From positions 8,429 through 72,428 of the forward strand of contig FREY01000002.1 of assembly GCA_900143635.1 (NCBI GenBank): 64,000 bases of DNA, written 5' to 3'. Numbering within the stretch: position 1 is the stretch's first letter; each line of letters begins with the position of its first letter. Positions 1 through 9,225 of this stretch are shown here, piece by piece. The notes under the pieces are model-generated. The model searched no databases, was not told the origin of the DNA, and was given only the letters and a program-made list of their open reading frames with translations. The stretch comes from Rhodobacteraceae bacterium Alg231-04 (lineage in GTDB: Bacteria; Pseudomonadota; Alphaproteobacteria; Rhodobacterales; Rhodobacteraceae). Position numbers and translations under genes: made by a program.

Positions 1-191
1 TGCATTGCGTGAAACTGCTCGGCCAACGGCTCTCAGCACGAGACTTCGACAGGCAGGTTGCGGAAATCCAAATCCGTGCCGCGATACTCAACGGGTTCAC
101 AGCTCTTGGCATACCTGAAACTGTTACCGTAGGATAAGTTCGTCCGGGGTAAGGGGAAGTCCGACCTAAGCCCGATTTGTGCAACAAAGCC
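1..191 (+). mobile_element. Right end of an IS5-type insertion sequence (left part outside window)
   Basis: The segment holds the 3' end of a transposase gene followed by a terminal inverted repeat at 171-191, whose outward-reading complement starts GGCTTTGTTGCACAAATC. This resembles the ends of the IS903-like subgroup of the IS5 family. The left end and most of the transposase lie before the window, so intactness cannot be judged. The nine bases after the repeat (192-200) would be one copy of the target duplication if the element makes 9-bp duplications. Confidence 0.75.
3..137 (+). CDS. IS5 family transposase, C-terminal fragment (partial at window edge)
   Basis: Reading frame 3 is open from the first base of the window to TAA at 135-137 and encodes about 44 residues. 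They include KLLGQRLSARDFDRQVAEIQ and end in a leucine/valine-rich tail ending VTVG. This tail is typical of the C-terminus of IS5/IS903-type DDE transposases, which cut and rejoin element ends. The catalytic residues lie upstream and are not visible. The stop codon is 33 bases before the terminal inverted repeat, as expected for this family. Identification rests on remembered family resemblance. Confidence 0.7.
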   Translation, partial: HCVKLLGQRLSARDFDRQVAEIQIRAAILNGFTALGIPETVTVG

Positions 192-246
192 CCGCCGCAT
201 GCCCATATATTTCGGGCAAAGCTTCCCTTTGGATTTCAGGAATGGC

Positions 247-867
247 TCAGCCTGCAGTTTCAGCAGTCAACAGCCCTTCCGCGACCAGCCGCGCGGCCCA
301 GTCGGCGGGGTCGGTGAACAGATGCGTCTGCCAGCCGCGCGCGGCGGCGGTGGCGATATTGTCATCCCGGTCATCAGCAAAGAGCAGGGTCTCGGGGGCA
401 AGGCCGCAGTGGGCCTCAACAGCCGCATAAATCTCGGCATCGGGCTTGGCCATCTGCATCACACCCGACACATAGGCATGGTCAAATTCGGTCAGGAACG
501 GATAAGCCTCGCAGGCGATTTCCCAGGTTTGCACGCCAATATTGGACAGGATGAACACCGGTACACCGCGCGCTTTCAGGCCCCGCATCAGCCGCGCAGA
601 ATGGGGGATGGCGGGGGTCGCAAGTTTCAGCCATTGATCATGCCACATGCGGATTTCATCGCGCCATGCAGGATATTTTTCCGCCCAGTCATAAATGGTG
701 CTGGTGAAATCACCGCCCCGGTCCACCACGTCATTCATACCGTGCAGATCAACCTCAGCGAACATGGCCCGGCGGCGGTCAGCACCGATGACCGCATCGT
801 AGTAGCGTTCCGGTTTCCATTCGATCAGCACGTTGCCAATGTCGAATATTACGGCCTGAACAGACAT
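247..867 (-). CDS. HAD family hydrolase (YihX-like sugar-phosphate phosphatase type)
   Basis: A 206-residue protein of the haloacid dehalogenase superfamily, subfamily I. Motif I is FDIGNVL near the N-terminus, the variant seen in YihX-type glucose-1-phosphate phosphatases, where the usual DxD is DxG. Motif II is the ILSN segment in the middle, and the late acidic motif is FADDRDDN, which binds the metal. The cap inserts after motif I (WKPERYYDAVIG onward). I prefer the ATG at 867 over the one at 873 because AAGGA then sits 8 bases upstream. Substrate cannot be told from sequence. The gene stands alone, convergent with the insertion sequence. Confidence 0.8.
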   Translation of the reverse strand: MSVQAVIFDIGNVLIEWKPERYYDAVIGADRRRAMFAEVDLHGMNDVVDRGGDFTSTIYDWAEKYPAWRDEIRMWHDQWLKLATPAIPHSARLMRGLKARGVPVFILSNIGVQTWEIACEAYPFLTEFDHAYVSGVMQMAKPDAEIYAAVEAHCGLAPETLLFADDRDDNIATAAARGWQTHLFTDPADWAARLVAEGLLTAETAG

Positions 868-1065
868 GGGCATGGTCCTTGAATTGATCTGGCCGGGGCC
901 AGCAGGGTTTCACAACGGGCAGGCATCCCTGCCCCGCATTACTGGCAATGCCCTATATCTTTGACGCGCCTTTGGACAGTCACATCAAGGAATTGCCGCT
1001 GTTCTGGCTGCGGGCCAGCCCTAAGTCATGCTAGGATTGCCACTGTTACCTTGAGGAGGATTGAA

Positions 1066-1386
1066 ATGCCGAAATTCGTAATCGCCTATCACGGCGCGCC
1101 GCAGTTCAGCAGCAAAGAAGAAGGCATGGCCCATATGACTGCCTGGAAGGCCTGGAGCCAGGGGATGGGTGCGGCGGTTGTTGAACCCGGCTGGCCGGTT
1201 GGCCCCTCCAAGACGCTGGCCAGCGATGGGGCTGTAAGCGACGATGGCGGCTCAAACCCGATTTCCGGTGTTTCCGTCATTGAGGCGGCATCCATGGAAG
1301 AGGCGCTCGCACTGGTGAAACCCTGCCCCCATCTCAGCGCCGGCGGCACGATCGAGATTGCCGAAGCGATGGACATGGAAATGTAA
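1066..1386 (+). CDS. YCII-related domain protein
   Basis: A 106-residue cytosolic protein that begins MPKFVIAYHG and has the small alpha-beta YCII/dimeric barrel pattern: a first strand, an acidic helix with SKEEGMAHMTAWKAW, and a terminal segment rich in acidic residues with CPHLSAGGTIEIAE. Such proteins are often annotated as YciI-like or PhnB/DGPF relatives and form dimers; no reaction is established for this one. The start is fixed by GAGGAGGA at 1052-1059, seven to eight bases before the ATG. It is a single gene, divergent from the HAD gene. Confidence 0.75.
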   Translation: MPKFVIAYHGAPQFSSKEEGMAHMTAWKAWSQGMGAAVVEPGWPVGPSKTLASDGAVSDDGGSNPISGVSVIEAASMEEALALVKPCPHLSAGGTIEIAEAMDMEM

Positions 1387-1443
1387 CGACATATCAGCAA
1401 AGGGGCGTGGCGGTCTGATCCACCACGCCCTTTTTCCCGCAGA

Positions 1444-3096
1444 TCAGGCCGCAGGGATCTTCAGCGTCTTTGCCTCGGCGTTGGTCAGCTGTTCGCCTTG
1501 TTTGCGCAATTGCAGAACCTCGCGGGCCTGCGCATACTGATCATCCTGCCAGAAGATCAGACAGCCATTGCAGCCCTTGCCACAACAGCCTTCGGTGCCG
1601 ATCCGATTGGTTTTAAACCGTTTCTCATTGGTGTCTTTTGCCACTGCCTCTGACAGTGCTTCGCTGCGCCGTGCATAGGCCTGCGGGTTGTCGCGGCCGG
1701 AAATCTCCATGCCTTGAGTCAGTTTATCGAGCTTGATACGGGCCCATTGTTCCTCGTTCAGCGCCTTTTCCTTGCGCAACACGGTATAGGCCGGGAAGCG
1801 CGCGCGCAGCTGGTCGGTGTCTTCGTGATCGAACAATGCGAACGGAATACGAATGATCGTCTGGGTGCTGCCATGAACCACGTCCAGCCGGGCACCATCC
1901 TTGGCGCGCTCAAAATCATAGAGCCGCAGAAGCACCGTGTCGCGGGCGATGGGCGATACGAAATCCAGCACCTCGCCCGCCTCCAGCTTGTTCTTCACCT
2001 GCACCAAAAAGGCGTCTTCGGTCACTTCGGTCACCACGCCGGCATATTCCCACTGCGCCAGCGCGGCGGTGTTCTGATAGCCATGGGCATAGTTGGTCAA
2101 ACGGCCGTCGTGAAAAGCGGTGGTATAGCCGCGGTTCAGCACCGATTCGAGTTCCAGCATATAGGGCTTGGGATCCCAGCCTTCCGGATCAGCGTAATAG
2201 TCGTCGATTGCCATCCGGTAGGCCCGCGCCACGATGGCGCAATAGTATTCCGACTTCCCGCGCCCCTCGACCTTGAGGCTATCGACGCCGATCGACAGGA
2301 AATCATCCAGTTTCGGCAGCAGGCAGAGATCCTTGGAATTGAGGATATAAGAGCCGCGCGGGTCTTCCTCGATTGGCATCAGCTCACCCGGTCGGCAGCC
2401 TTCTTCCAGCAGAAACTCAAAGAGGTGCTTGTTGTCGTCATTGACCTCCAGTTCCTGCACGGTGCCGTCCTTCAGGCGCATTTTCAGCGTGTAGTTCCAG
2501 CGGCAGGAATTGGCGCAGTTGCCCTGATTGGCGCCGCGTTCTGACATAAAGTTCGACAAAAGGCAGCGGCCCGAATAGGTCATGCACATGGCCCCGTGCA
2601 CAAAGGCTTCCAGCTTGATTTCAGGGCATTTCTCGCGGATCTCTTTCAGTTCCGGATAAGAGACTTCGCGCGCCAGAACACATAGGTCCGCCCCCTGATC
2701 CTGCCAGAACTTCACCGACAGCCAGGAACAGATATTGGACTGGGTCGAAATATGCAGCGGCAGCTCTGGTGCACGTTCCTTGACGTATTGAAAGACGCCG
2801 GGATCGGCGATGATCAACCCGTCCGGCTTCACCCGGCGCACGGTTTCAATATACTCATCCAGCTTGGGGATGTCTTTGTTGTGCGAAAACAGATTCAGCG
2901 TCAGATAGGCGCGTTTGCCGTGCGCGTGGCAAAACTCGACACCCTCAATCACGTCTTCCAGCGAGAACTCGGACTTGGTGCGCAGGGACATATCCGGCGT
3001 GCCAAGATAGACCGCATCAGCGCCGTAAAGGATCGCCATCTTCAGTTTACGCAGATTGCCCGCGGGCATCAGAAGTTCGGAACGGTGCTGGGACAT
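1444..3096 (-). CDS. U32 family protein (TrhP/YegQ-like tRNA hydroxylation protein)
   Basis: A 550-residue member of the collagenase-like U32 family. The N-terminal barrel starts ELLMPAGNLRKLKMAILYGA. The signature region has EAFVHGAMCMTYSGRCLLS followed by RGANQGNCANSCRW, which carries the clustered cysteines. A C-terminal extension has another cysteine cluster, CCGKGCNGC, that could bind an iron-sulfur cluster. Related YegQ/TrhP proteins act in prephenate-dependent 5-hydroxyuridine formation on tRNA, so a tRNA-modification role is more likely than proteolysis. At 550 residues it is longer than YegQ (about 450), and the extra C-terminal part is not explained by that comparison. Confidence 0.75.
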   Translation of the reverse strand: MSQHRSELLMPAGNLRKLKMAILYGADAVYLGTPDMSLRTKSEFSLEDVIEGVEFCHAHGKRAYLTLNLFSHNKDIPKLDEYIETVRRVKPDGLIIADPGVFQYVKERAPELPLHISTQSNICSWLSVKFWQDQGADLCVLAREVSYPELKEIREKCPEIKLEAFVHGAMCMTYSGRCLLSNFMSERGANQGNCANSCRWNYTLKMRLKDGTVQELEVNDDNKHLFEFLLEEGCRPGELMPIEEDPRGSYILNSKDLCLLPKLDDFLSIGVDSLKVEGRGKSEYYCAIVARAYRMAIDDYYADPEGWDPKPYMLELESVLNRGYTTAFHDGRLTNYAHGYQNTAALAQWEYAGVVTEVTEDAFLVQVKNKLEAGEVLDFVSPIARDTVLLRLYDFERAKDGARLDVVHGSTQTIIRIPFALFDHEDTDQLRARFPAYTVLRKEKALNEEQWARIKLDKLTQGMEISGRDNPQAYARRSEALSEAVAKDTNEKRFKTNRIGTEGCCGKGCNGCLIFWQDDQYAQAREVLQLRKQGEQLTNAEAKTLKIPAA

Positions 3097-3253
3097 GGGA
3101 ATGGGACCGGGCTGTTAGGGAACGCGGTCTTTTATGGGGTTTCAGCATCAGAGGAAACCGGGATTATCACCGGTCGGTCACGCTAAATGCCGCAGTCAGC
3201 CGCGGCGGAGCACCAGCTGGCGCAACGAAAGACTCGCGGGGCCGGCTGAACCG

Positions 3254-3274
3254 GGGCCGGGAGGAACCCGGCCC
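3254..3274 (-). terminator. GC-rich hairpin after the binding-protein gene
   Basis: Bases 3254-3261 (GGGCCGGG) and 3267-3274 (CCCGGCCC) form a perfect 8-bp stem with a 5-base loop, 21 bases beyond the stop codon of the substrate-binding protein gene. No run of U follows on that strand, so it may work with Rho or as an mRNA 3' end stabiliser instead of a classic intrinsic terminator. Confidence 0.45.
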
Positions 3275-3294
3275 TGATCCTTGGAGTGCGCTGA

Positions 3295-4347
3295 TCAAAG
3301 CGCGCCGCTGGCCGCCATCGCCATATAGGAGGTGTCAAAGCGCAGCTTCACATTGCTGGGGTCGCCTGTAGTCGACCCGTCGGGATAGGACACGCCCACA
3401 TGGTCTGCCGAGGTCGCGTTTTCGCCCAGAATGCCATTGGCGAAGAGGAAGGACGCAACATTGGTCATCGCCTCTTTCAGCGCGCCGCCTTCCGAGAAAC
3501 CCACCGCAGTGGCGGCTTCAAAGAACATCTCGGTAGAGGCCATTTGCGCCATGAAACCTTCGATGCTGGCACCAGAGGCATCGGCCATCGACACCAGCGC
3601 ATCCTCATCAAAGGCCGCGATTTTCGCCATCACCTCGTACCAGGCACCGGTAAGGGCTTTGCCCAGCGCCGGGTTGTCCTTCAGGGTCTCGCTGTTGACG
3701 AACATGATATCGATGATTTCGCCGGGAATATTCGAGCTGTCATAGACAAGGGTGGCACTGGGATCGCTGAGGATGGTGGAGGCCAGCGGATTCCAAGTTA
3801 CCAAAGCTTCCGATGCACCGGAAGAATAGGTATCGATCATGTCAGCATCCGAAGTGTTCACCACCGCGCCAAGATCTGCCTGGCTCAACCCGGCGGCGGC
3901 AAGGCCGCGTTCCAGCAGGTAGTGGCTGACGGAATACTCTACCAGATTGACCTTTTTGCCCTTCAGGCTGGCAAGGCTACCCTGCCCTTTGAGAATGATC
4001 GCATCGTTGCCGTTGGAATAGTCACCAACAATCAGCGCTGTGCTGTCAACGCCGCTGGCGGCAGGAATAGACAGCGCATCGATATTGGTGGCCGTCACCC
4101 CGTCAAAGTCGCCGGCGGTGTATTGTTCAAGCGAGCCGACATAGTCATCCAGATGAACGATCTCGACGTCGATACCATATTTGGAGGCCCATTTATCCAT
4201 AATACCAGAGGTTTCAAGGTAGCCCCAGGGCATCCAGCCGACATAGTCGACCCAAGCAATTTTGAATTCTGATTTCTGCTCAGCAAAGGCCGGCGCCGCA
4301 AATGTTGCCGCCAGAGCGGCCGCCGCAATCAGTGTCTTCTTCAGCAT
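3295..4347 (-). CDS. ABC transporter substrate-binding protein, NitT/TauT class, putative urea-type
   Basis: A 350-residue periplasmic binding protein with a clear signal peptide (MLKKTLIAAAALAATFAAPAFA, cleavage after AFA). The mature part starts EQKSEFKIAWVDYVGWMPWG and contains YTAGDFDGVTATNIDAL and DSTALIVGDYSNGNDA. These match my recollection of the family of binding proteins found beside urea carboxylase genes. The start at 4347 is chosen because the signal peptide begins there; an in-frame extension upstream has no secretory character. No permease, ATPase or urea carboxylase gene lies nearby, so the rest of the transporter must be encoded elsewhere. The ligand is inferred. Confidence 0.7.
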   Translation of the reverse strand: MLKKTLIAAAALAATFAAPAFAEQKSEFKIAWVDYVGWMPWGYLETSGIMDKWASKYGIDVEIVHLDDYVGSLEQYTAGDFDGVTATNIDALSIPAASGVDSTALIVGDYSNGNDAIILKGQGSLASLKGKKVNLVEYSVSHYLLERGLAAAGLSQADLGAVVNTSDADMIDTYSSGASEALVTWNPLASTILSDPSATLVYDSSNIPGEIIDIMFVNSETLKDNPALGKALTGAWYEVMAKIAAFDEDALVSMADASGASIEGFMAQMASTEMFFEAATAVGFSEGGALKEAMTNVASFLFANGILGENATSADHVGVSYPDGSTTGDPSNVKLRFDTSYMAMAASGAL

Positions 4348-4792
4348 CTTCAAGCTCCTAATTTGCCTTGCCAACACAGGAAACCTGCCCCCCGGCAAAG
4401 CATGGGACACAGGGTGCGCGGGATCTGGCATCCGGGGGGAGGTGCAGGTCCGCTGTTGTCCGCTGGCAGGATTCTGCACGGGACGTTTATGAAGGAAGGG
4501 GGAACAACCCTTGGCGTAACCGGGGTACCAAATACGTGGTTCGTGTCGGGGCCATGCGCATAGGGCGGCATGGTCCTTTCGATGAGAACCATTATCCCGG
4601 GATGTGTTAATATTTGATTTTTTGAAATTTCGGGGCGCCGTTTTGCCGCAGCTCGGGCCCCGAATGCCGAGAAAATAGAATTTCTCTGCTCAACAAACAG
4701 GCGATGCGCACCAATTAGGCGAGACGCAAGGACCGCCTAGCGCCATATGTGTATCAACTGGAGCAGGGGAGTGGCCGTCGCGCCGATCCGCC
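4348..4792. other. 445-base intergenic region with no recognisable gene
   Basis: This is the upstream region of the binding-protein gene and the downstream region of the UPF0178 gene. It contains an AT-rich patch around 4605-4630 that could hold promoter elements for the binding-protein gene, but I see no convincing -35/-10 pair, hairpin, tRNA or coding sequence. Confidence 0.5.
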
Positions 4793-5242
4793 TCAGGGCT
4801 TCGCGGCCCGGATTTCGCGTTCCAGCGCATCCAGAAACCGCGAGCGATCAGCCTTGGAGAAGGCTTTGCCGCCACCGCCAGCCCCCAGCGGATTGGCGGC
4901 GCGCAAGTCGGCCATCAGGTCGCGCATGGCAAGCTGCTGGCCGATATTGGCTTGCGTGAACCGTTCACCGTTGTGGCGCAGCACGCGCGCACCTGCTTCG
5001 ATGCATTTGGCAGCCAACGGGATATCCCCCGTCACCACCACGTCGCCAGCACCGCAGCGATCCGCGATCCACATATCGGCCACATCCGCCCCTTCGGAAA
5101 CGATGACATTTTCCACCAGCGGGTTTTGCGACGGGCGCAGCCCACCGTTAGAAACCACATACATCTGCAGGCGGTGGCGGGTCGCCACGCGCTCTGCTTC
5201 CTGTTTCACCGGACAGGCATCTGCATCGATATATAGCGCCAT
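4793..5242 (-). CDS. UPF0178 (DUF188, YaiI/YqxD) family protein
   Basis: A 149-residue cytosolic protein that starts [20 protein letters not shown], the family hallmark, followed by [21 protein letters not shown] and VVTGDIPLA. The acidic residues in the strand ends resemble a PIN/NYN-like nuclease fold, though no activity is established. The family is usually about 150 residues, so this copy is full length. Its ATG overlaps the stop codon of sthA (TAATG on the minus strand at 5240-5244), which implies translational coupling in an fghA-sthA-UPF0178 operon. Confidence 0.88.
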   Translation of the reverse strand: MALYIDADACPVKQEAERVATRHRLQMYVVSNGGLRPSQNPLVENVIVSEGADVADMWIADRCGAGDVVVTGDIPLAAKCIEAGARVLRHNGERFTQANIGQQLAMRDLMADLRAANPLGAGGGGKAFSKADRSRFLDALEREIRAAKP

Positions 5243-6717
5243 TATTCGGCTGCCTTCTTCTCCGCCTTGGCGGGCTTGGCCGGTTTCTTGGTGTCTTTCC
5301 TGACCTTGAACTCCTCCGGAATGGGCATCCGGTTGAACGCGTCCAGACCAGCGGTTTTATAGGCCTCGGCCAATGTCGGATAGTTGAAGGTGTTCTGCAC
5401 GAAATAGTCCACCGTGCCCTGCAGGTTCATCACCGCCTGGCCAATGTGGATCAGCTCGGTTGCGCCTTCGCCAACGATCTGCACGCCCAGAACCCGGCGG
5501 GTCTTGAGGCTGATCAGCATCTTCAGCATGCCGTGTTCGATGCCCATGATATGACCGCGCGAGGTCTCGCGGAAGCGGGCAATGCCGACCTCATAAGGGA
5601 TGCCACGCTCCTGCAGTTCCTCCTCGGACATACCGCAGGTCGACATCTCGGGCACCGAGTAGATGCCATATGGATACCAGGGGCTTTCCGGCAGGGTGGG
5701 CGTTTCCAGCGCATGGCAGGCGGCAACACGGCCCTGCTGCAGGGAGGTCGACGCCAGCGACGGGTGGCCGATGACATCGCCCGTCGCATAGATATGCGGC
5801 ACCGAGGTTTGGTAGGTCTTGCGGTTCACATCGATCCGGCCACGGTGGTCGGTTCCCACCCCGACAGCTTCCAGATTCAGCGCATCTGTGGCCCCCATAC
5901 GTCCGGCCGCAAACAGCAGCATCTCACCGCGCACATGGCGGCCATTGTCCAGGCTGACTTCGACATGGGTGCCGGCATCTTCGATCTTGTCGATGCCTGC
6001 GCCAAGCCGCAGGTCAACACCGTTTTCACGGATCTGATGGGTAAACTCATGGATCAGCGTCGTGTCGATGAAATCAAGGAAGGTATCGCGCGGTTCGATC
6101 AACGCGACCCGCACATCAAGTGCCGAAAACATGGTGGCATATTCCACCCCGATCACACCCGCACCGATCACCACCAGAGAGCGGGGGATATCCTCCATCT
6201 CAAGGAAGTCATCACCATCGACCACGGTCTTGCCGTTGAAAGGCACGTAATCCGGGCGGAAGGTCTTGGTGCCGGTTGCGATCAGGAACTTCTCGGCCGT
6301 CAGCGTCGTTGTCTCACCGGCTTCGGTGGCGACTTCAACCTCGTTCGGGCCGGTAAATTTAGCAAAGCCGTTCAACGTGTTGACGTGGTTGCGGTTGAAC
6401 TGATGTTCCAGCACATCGACCTCATAGTCGAGCGTCATGTGCAGACGCGCTTTCAGGTCTTCGGCGTCGATGTCGTCCTTCACCCGGTAGGAGCGTCCGT
6501 AAAAGGATCGCTCGCGCCAGCCCGACAGGTTCAGCACCGTTTCGCGCAGAGTTTTGGACGGGATGGTGCCGGTATGCACCGACACGCCGCCCAGCCGGTC
6601 CTTGCGGTCGATGACCAGAACCCGGCGTTTCAGCTTGCCCGCCTGAATAGCGGCGGCCCGCCCGGAGGGGCCGGAACCGATGATGATCAGATCATAGTCA
6701 TAGTCAAAGTCACTCAT
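5242..6717 (-). CDS. sthA: Soluble pyridine nucleotide transhydrogenase (SthA)
   Basis: A 491-residue flavoprotein that equilibrates NADH and NADPH in the cytosol. The FAD-binding motif is [17 protein letters not shown] near the N-terminus, and the second dinucleotide-binding motif is [13 protein letters not shown] in the middle. The region where lipoamide dehydrogenases have a redox CxxxxC reads [17 protein letters not shown], without the disulfide, as expected for SthA rather than a disulfide reductase. The C-terminus is lysine/alanine-rich and probably disordered. The start MSDFDYDYD at 6717 is chosen since the flavin motif begins there; it lies 4 bases after the fghA stop, so the two are co-transcribed. 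Confidence 0.92.
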   Translation of the reverse strand: MSDFDYDYDLIIIGSGPSGRAAAIQAGKLKRRVLVIDRKDRLGGVSVHTGTIPSKTLRETVLNLSGWRERSFYGRSYRVKDDIDAEDLKARLHMTLDYEVDVLEHQFNRNHVNTLNGFAKFTGPNEVEVATEAGETTTLTAEKFLIATGTKTFRPDYVPFNGKTVVDGDDFLEMEDIPRSLVVIGAGVIGVEYATMFSALDVRVALIEPRDTFLDFIDTTLIHEFTHQIRENGVDLRLGAGIDKIEDAGTHVEVSLDNGRHVRGEMLLFAAGRMGATDALNLEAVGVGTDHRGRIDVNRKTYQTSVPHIYATGDVIGHPSLASTSLQQGRVAACHALETPTLPESPWYPYGIYSVPEMSTCGMSEEELQERGIPYEVGIARFRETSRGHIMGIEHGMLKMLISLKTRRVLGVQIVGEGATELIHIGQAVMNLQGTVDYFVQNTFNYPTLAEAYKTAGLDAFNRMPIPEEFKVRKDTKKPAKPAKAEKKAAE

Positions 6718-6721
6718 AAGC

Positions 6722-7555
6722 TCAGTCCTGATAAAGCGCGTCAGCGTGGAAGGCGATGTGCTCTTCCATGAAGGAGGAGACGAAGAAATAGCTGTGGTCA
6801 TACCCCGGCTGCATGCGCAAAGTGGCCTGCTGGCGGCGTTCGGCCACCGCATGGGCCAGCGCTTCGGGTTTCAAAAGATCGAGAAATTGGTCCGAGGTGC
6901 CGGTGTCGATCAGAATGGGACCGTCAAAACCTGTTTCGCGCATCAGCAGGGTTGAGTCATGCTTGGCCCATGTTGCCTCATCCGCGCCCAGATAGGCGGT
7001 CAGCTGCTTGCGCCCCCAGTCCGAAGCAGTGGGATTGGAAATCGGTGCAAAGGCCGAGACCGATTTAAACCGGCCCGGCAGGTTCATCGCCAATGTCAGC
7101 GCGCCGTGGCCGCCCATGGAATGTCCGGTGATTGCCTGACGGGTCAGATCGATGGGGAATGTCTCGCCCAGCAATGCGGGCAGTTCTTCGGCGATATAGT
7201 CCCACATGCTGAAATGTGGCGCCCAAGGAGCCTGTGTGGCGTTCACATAAAAACCGGCGCCCTTGCCCAGATCATAGGCGTCATCATCGGCCACATCCTC
7301 ACCGCGCGGCGAGGTGTCGGGGAAGACCAGAGCAATACCCTGTTCCGCAGCCCAGCTTTGCGCGCCGGCCTTGGTCATGGCGTTTTCATGGGTGCAGGTG
7401 AGGCCCGACAGATACCACAGCACCGGTACCGGCCCGTCCTTGGCTTCTTCCGGCAGGAACAGGCCAAAGGTCATCTCGCAGCCGGTCGCCTTGCTTGCAT
7501 GGCGATAAACGCCCTGTATGCCGCCAAACGCCTTGTTCTCTGCCACAGTTTCCAT
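6722..7555 (-). CDS. fghA: S-formylglutathione hydrolase
   Basis: A 277-residue alpha/beta-hydrolase of the esterase D family that splits S-formylglutathione into formate and glutathione, the second step of glutathione-dependent formaldehyde oxidation. Visible catalytic triad: Ser146 in GHSMGG, Asp222 in TGTSDQFL and His254 in YDHSYFF. The upstream part of the hydrolase includes WYLSGLTCTHEN, which is diagnostic of this enzyme. The start at 7555 has GGAGG a few bases upstream; a longer in-frame extension is not protein-like. It is the first gene of the operon with sthA and UPF0178. The glutathione-dependent formaldehyde dehydrogenase gene is not in the window. Confidence 0.93.
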   Translation of the reverse strand: METVAENKAFGGIQGVYRHASKATGCEMTFGLFLPEEAKDGPVPVLWYLSGLTCTHENAMTKAGAQSWAAEQGIALVFPDTSPRGEDVADDDAYDLGKGAGFYVNATQAPWAPHFSMWDYIAEELPALLGETFPIDLTRQAITGHSMGGHGALTLAMNLPGRFKSVSAFAPISNPTASDWGRKQLTAYLGADEATWAKHDSTLLMRETGFDGPILIDTGTSDQFLDLLKPEALAHAVAERRQQATLRMQPGYDHSYFFVSSFMEEHIAFHADALYQD

Positions 7556-7785
7556 CAATCGCCTCCAGATTTTTTGTTGTCTTATCGCTAACCGCCGGGC
7601 GGCTTTACGTCCAGTGTTGCAAGCGCCGCAGTTGGGGTGTTTTGCGGCGATTAAGGGACAGGGCGGCCCTAAACGCACCGACCTAATGGAGAGAGCGGCA
7701 GGCGCCGTGTTGTGTCCAGACGCGGACCAACGCGCTGCGGAAGCGTCAGGGAAAGGGGCATCGGCAAGCGCCTTGTCAATTTTGG

Positions 7786-8712
7786 TCAGGTACCCCCTGC
7801 CCAGGCAATCACCAGCGGCAGGGTCACAATCGATATCAGCGTCGACAGGAAGATCGCCGCCGAGGCCCGGTGCGGCGCAACGTTGTAGTGCTGCGCCAGC
7901 ATGTAGACATTGCCCGCCACCGGCAGCGCCGCGGTGGAAATGGCGACGGTGGCCGAAAAGGTGCTGACCGGGAACAGCCAGAGCACGCCCAGCGCCACAC
8001 AGGCCGGGTGGATCACCAGTTTGGCAAAGGACAGCCAGAGTGCAGTCTGCACCCGTTCGGCGGATTTTGTCGCCAGCGAAGCCCCGATGGCAAAAAGCGC
8101 GCCGGGGGTGGCGGCAGCGCCGAGGATGGTGAGGAAGTCGTTGAATGGCGCCGGGACTGGCAACTGCAGTGCCGACCAGCTGAGCCCGGCCACGATGGAG
8201 ACGATCATCGGGTTTTTCACCAGCCCCAAAGCCGCCAGTTTCAGCGCCGCCAGCCCGCGGGTGCCACCGCTGGTATTGATCACGATTACGATCAGCGAGG
8301 AGAACACAATGAGATCGACGCCCAGCATAATCATCACCGGCCCGATCGCGCCTTCGCCAAACAGTGCCGCCATCATCGGCAGGCCGAGAAAACCGGTGTT
8401 GCCGATGGTGGCGCATTGCGCCTCAACCGCGGCGGTGCCGCCACCCTGGCGACGCAATCCCGCGATCAGCGTGGCCAGCCCGTAGACCGCGAAACAGCCC
8501 ACCAGATAGCCGAGGATCAGATTAACATCGAAAATCTCGGCAACTGGCAGCGTGGCCGAGAACCGGAAAATCATCGCGGAAAGGGCAAAATAGAATACAA
8601 ACTTGGTGAGATAGGCGGTGGCCTCGGCGGTGAAAAACCCCTTGAGCCCGGCCCCGTAACCAAGGCCGATGATTGCAAAAAAAGGCAGGGTGCGCAGGAA
8701 AATCTCAACCAT
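7786..8712 (-). CDS. AEC (auxin efflux carrier) family transporter
   Basis: A 308-residue inner-membrane protein with about ten hydrophobic segments arranged as two inverted halves. It starts MVEIFLRTLPFFAIIGLGYG and has the mid-protein motif IGNTGFLGLPMMAALFG, typical of the AEC/malonate-transporter-like family, and the late segment STAALPVAGNVYMLAQHYN. Bacterial members move organic acids or similar solutes, mostly uncharacterised. It is a single gene on the minus strand, divergent from the small DUF2798 gene. Confidence 0.85.
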   Translation of the reverse strand: MVEIFLRTLPFFAIIGLGYGAGLKGFFTAEATAYLTKFVFYFALSAMIFRFSATLPVAEIFDVNLILGYLVGCFAVYGLATLIAGLRRQGGGTAAVEAQCATIGNTGFLGLPMMAALFGEGAIGPVMIMLGVDLIVFSSLIVIVINTSGGTRGLAALKLAALGLVKNPMIVSIVAGLSWSALQLPVPAPFNDFLTILGAAATPGALFAIGASLATKSAERVQTALWLSFAKLVIHPACVALGVLWLFPVSTFSATVAISTAALPVAGNVYMLAQHYNVAPHRASAAIFLSTLISIVTLPLVIAWAGGT

Positions 8713-8843
8713 GCGCCAAGTGGTAGCGGGGATGGCGGGTCAGGGAAAGGGGCCAGATTTTCTGCATGGCGGGCATCCTGCATTTACATTCAGCTATTCG
8801 CATGTATAAGGGGGGCGGCTTCCCTCAAGAAAGGCCGATTGCC

Positions 8844-9083
8844 ATGTTCCCAGCCCAATTTGCTCCCGCCCTGTTCTCCCTGATCCTGTCGGGGCTGATG
8901 TCTTTCATCGTGACCGGGGTCGCGACGGCCAAGGCGGTGGGATTCGGCCCGCACTTCAGCGGCAAATGGATGGGCGCCTGGAGCCTTAGCTGGCCAATTG
9001 CCTTTGCCGTGGCCTTCATGGCGGCACCACTTGTGCGCAAGCTGGTTGCCAGGCTGATCAAGACCCCAGACGGCAGCTCCTGA
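8844..9083 (+). CDS. DUF2798 family small membrane protein
   Basis: A 79-residue protein with two hydrophobic helices: one near residues 10-30 (SLILSGLMSFIVTGVATA), then a short link containing the FSGKWMGAWSLSW segment typical of DUF2798, then a second helix with WPIAFAVAFMAAPLV. The function is unknown. The start at 8844 is taken because the hydrophobic domain begins immediately; longer in-frame starts lack a plausible ribosome site. Confidence 0.75.
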   Translation: MFPAQFAPALFSLILSGLMSFIVTGVATAKAVGFGPHFSGKWMGAWSLSWPIAFAVAFMAAPLVRKLVARLIKTPDGSS

Positions 9084-9225
9084 CCGGCGCCACGGCCCCA
9101 GATTTCATCTTTTGCCAAATACTCCCGCCGGAGGCCGCACCGGGCCGCAGGCACGGTGCTTGGCCCAACGGGCGGCGCGCACCGCAGATGCGTGGCGACA
9201 GGCGGGAGCGCGCCGTTTCAGCCCC

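Noticed and set aside
6540-6680. SthA considered as dihydrolipoamide dehydrogenase
   Set aside because: The redox CxxxxC pair is absent ([13 protein letters not shown]), the pattern expected for soluble transhydrogenase.
9115-9142. Sequence around ACTCCCGCCGGAGG, considered as a repeat or attachment site
   Set aside because: Only one copy is visible in the window, and it is not flanked by an integrase or a tRNA.
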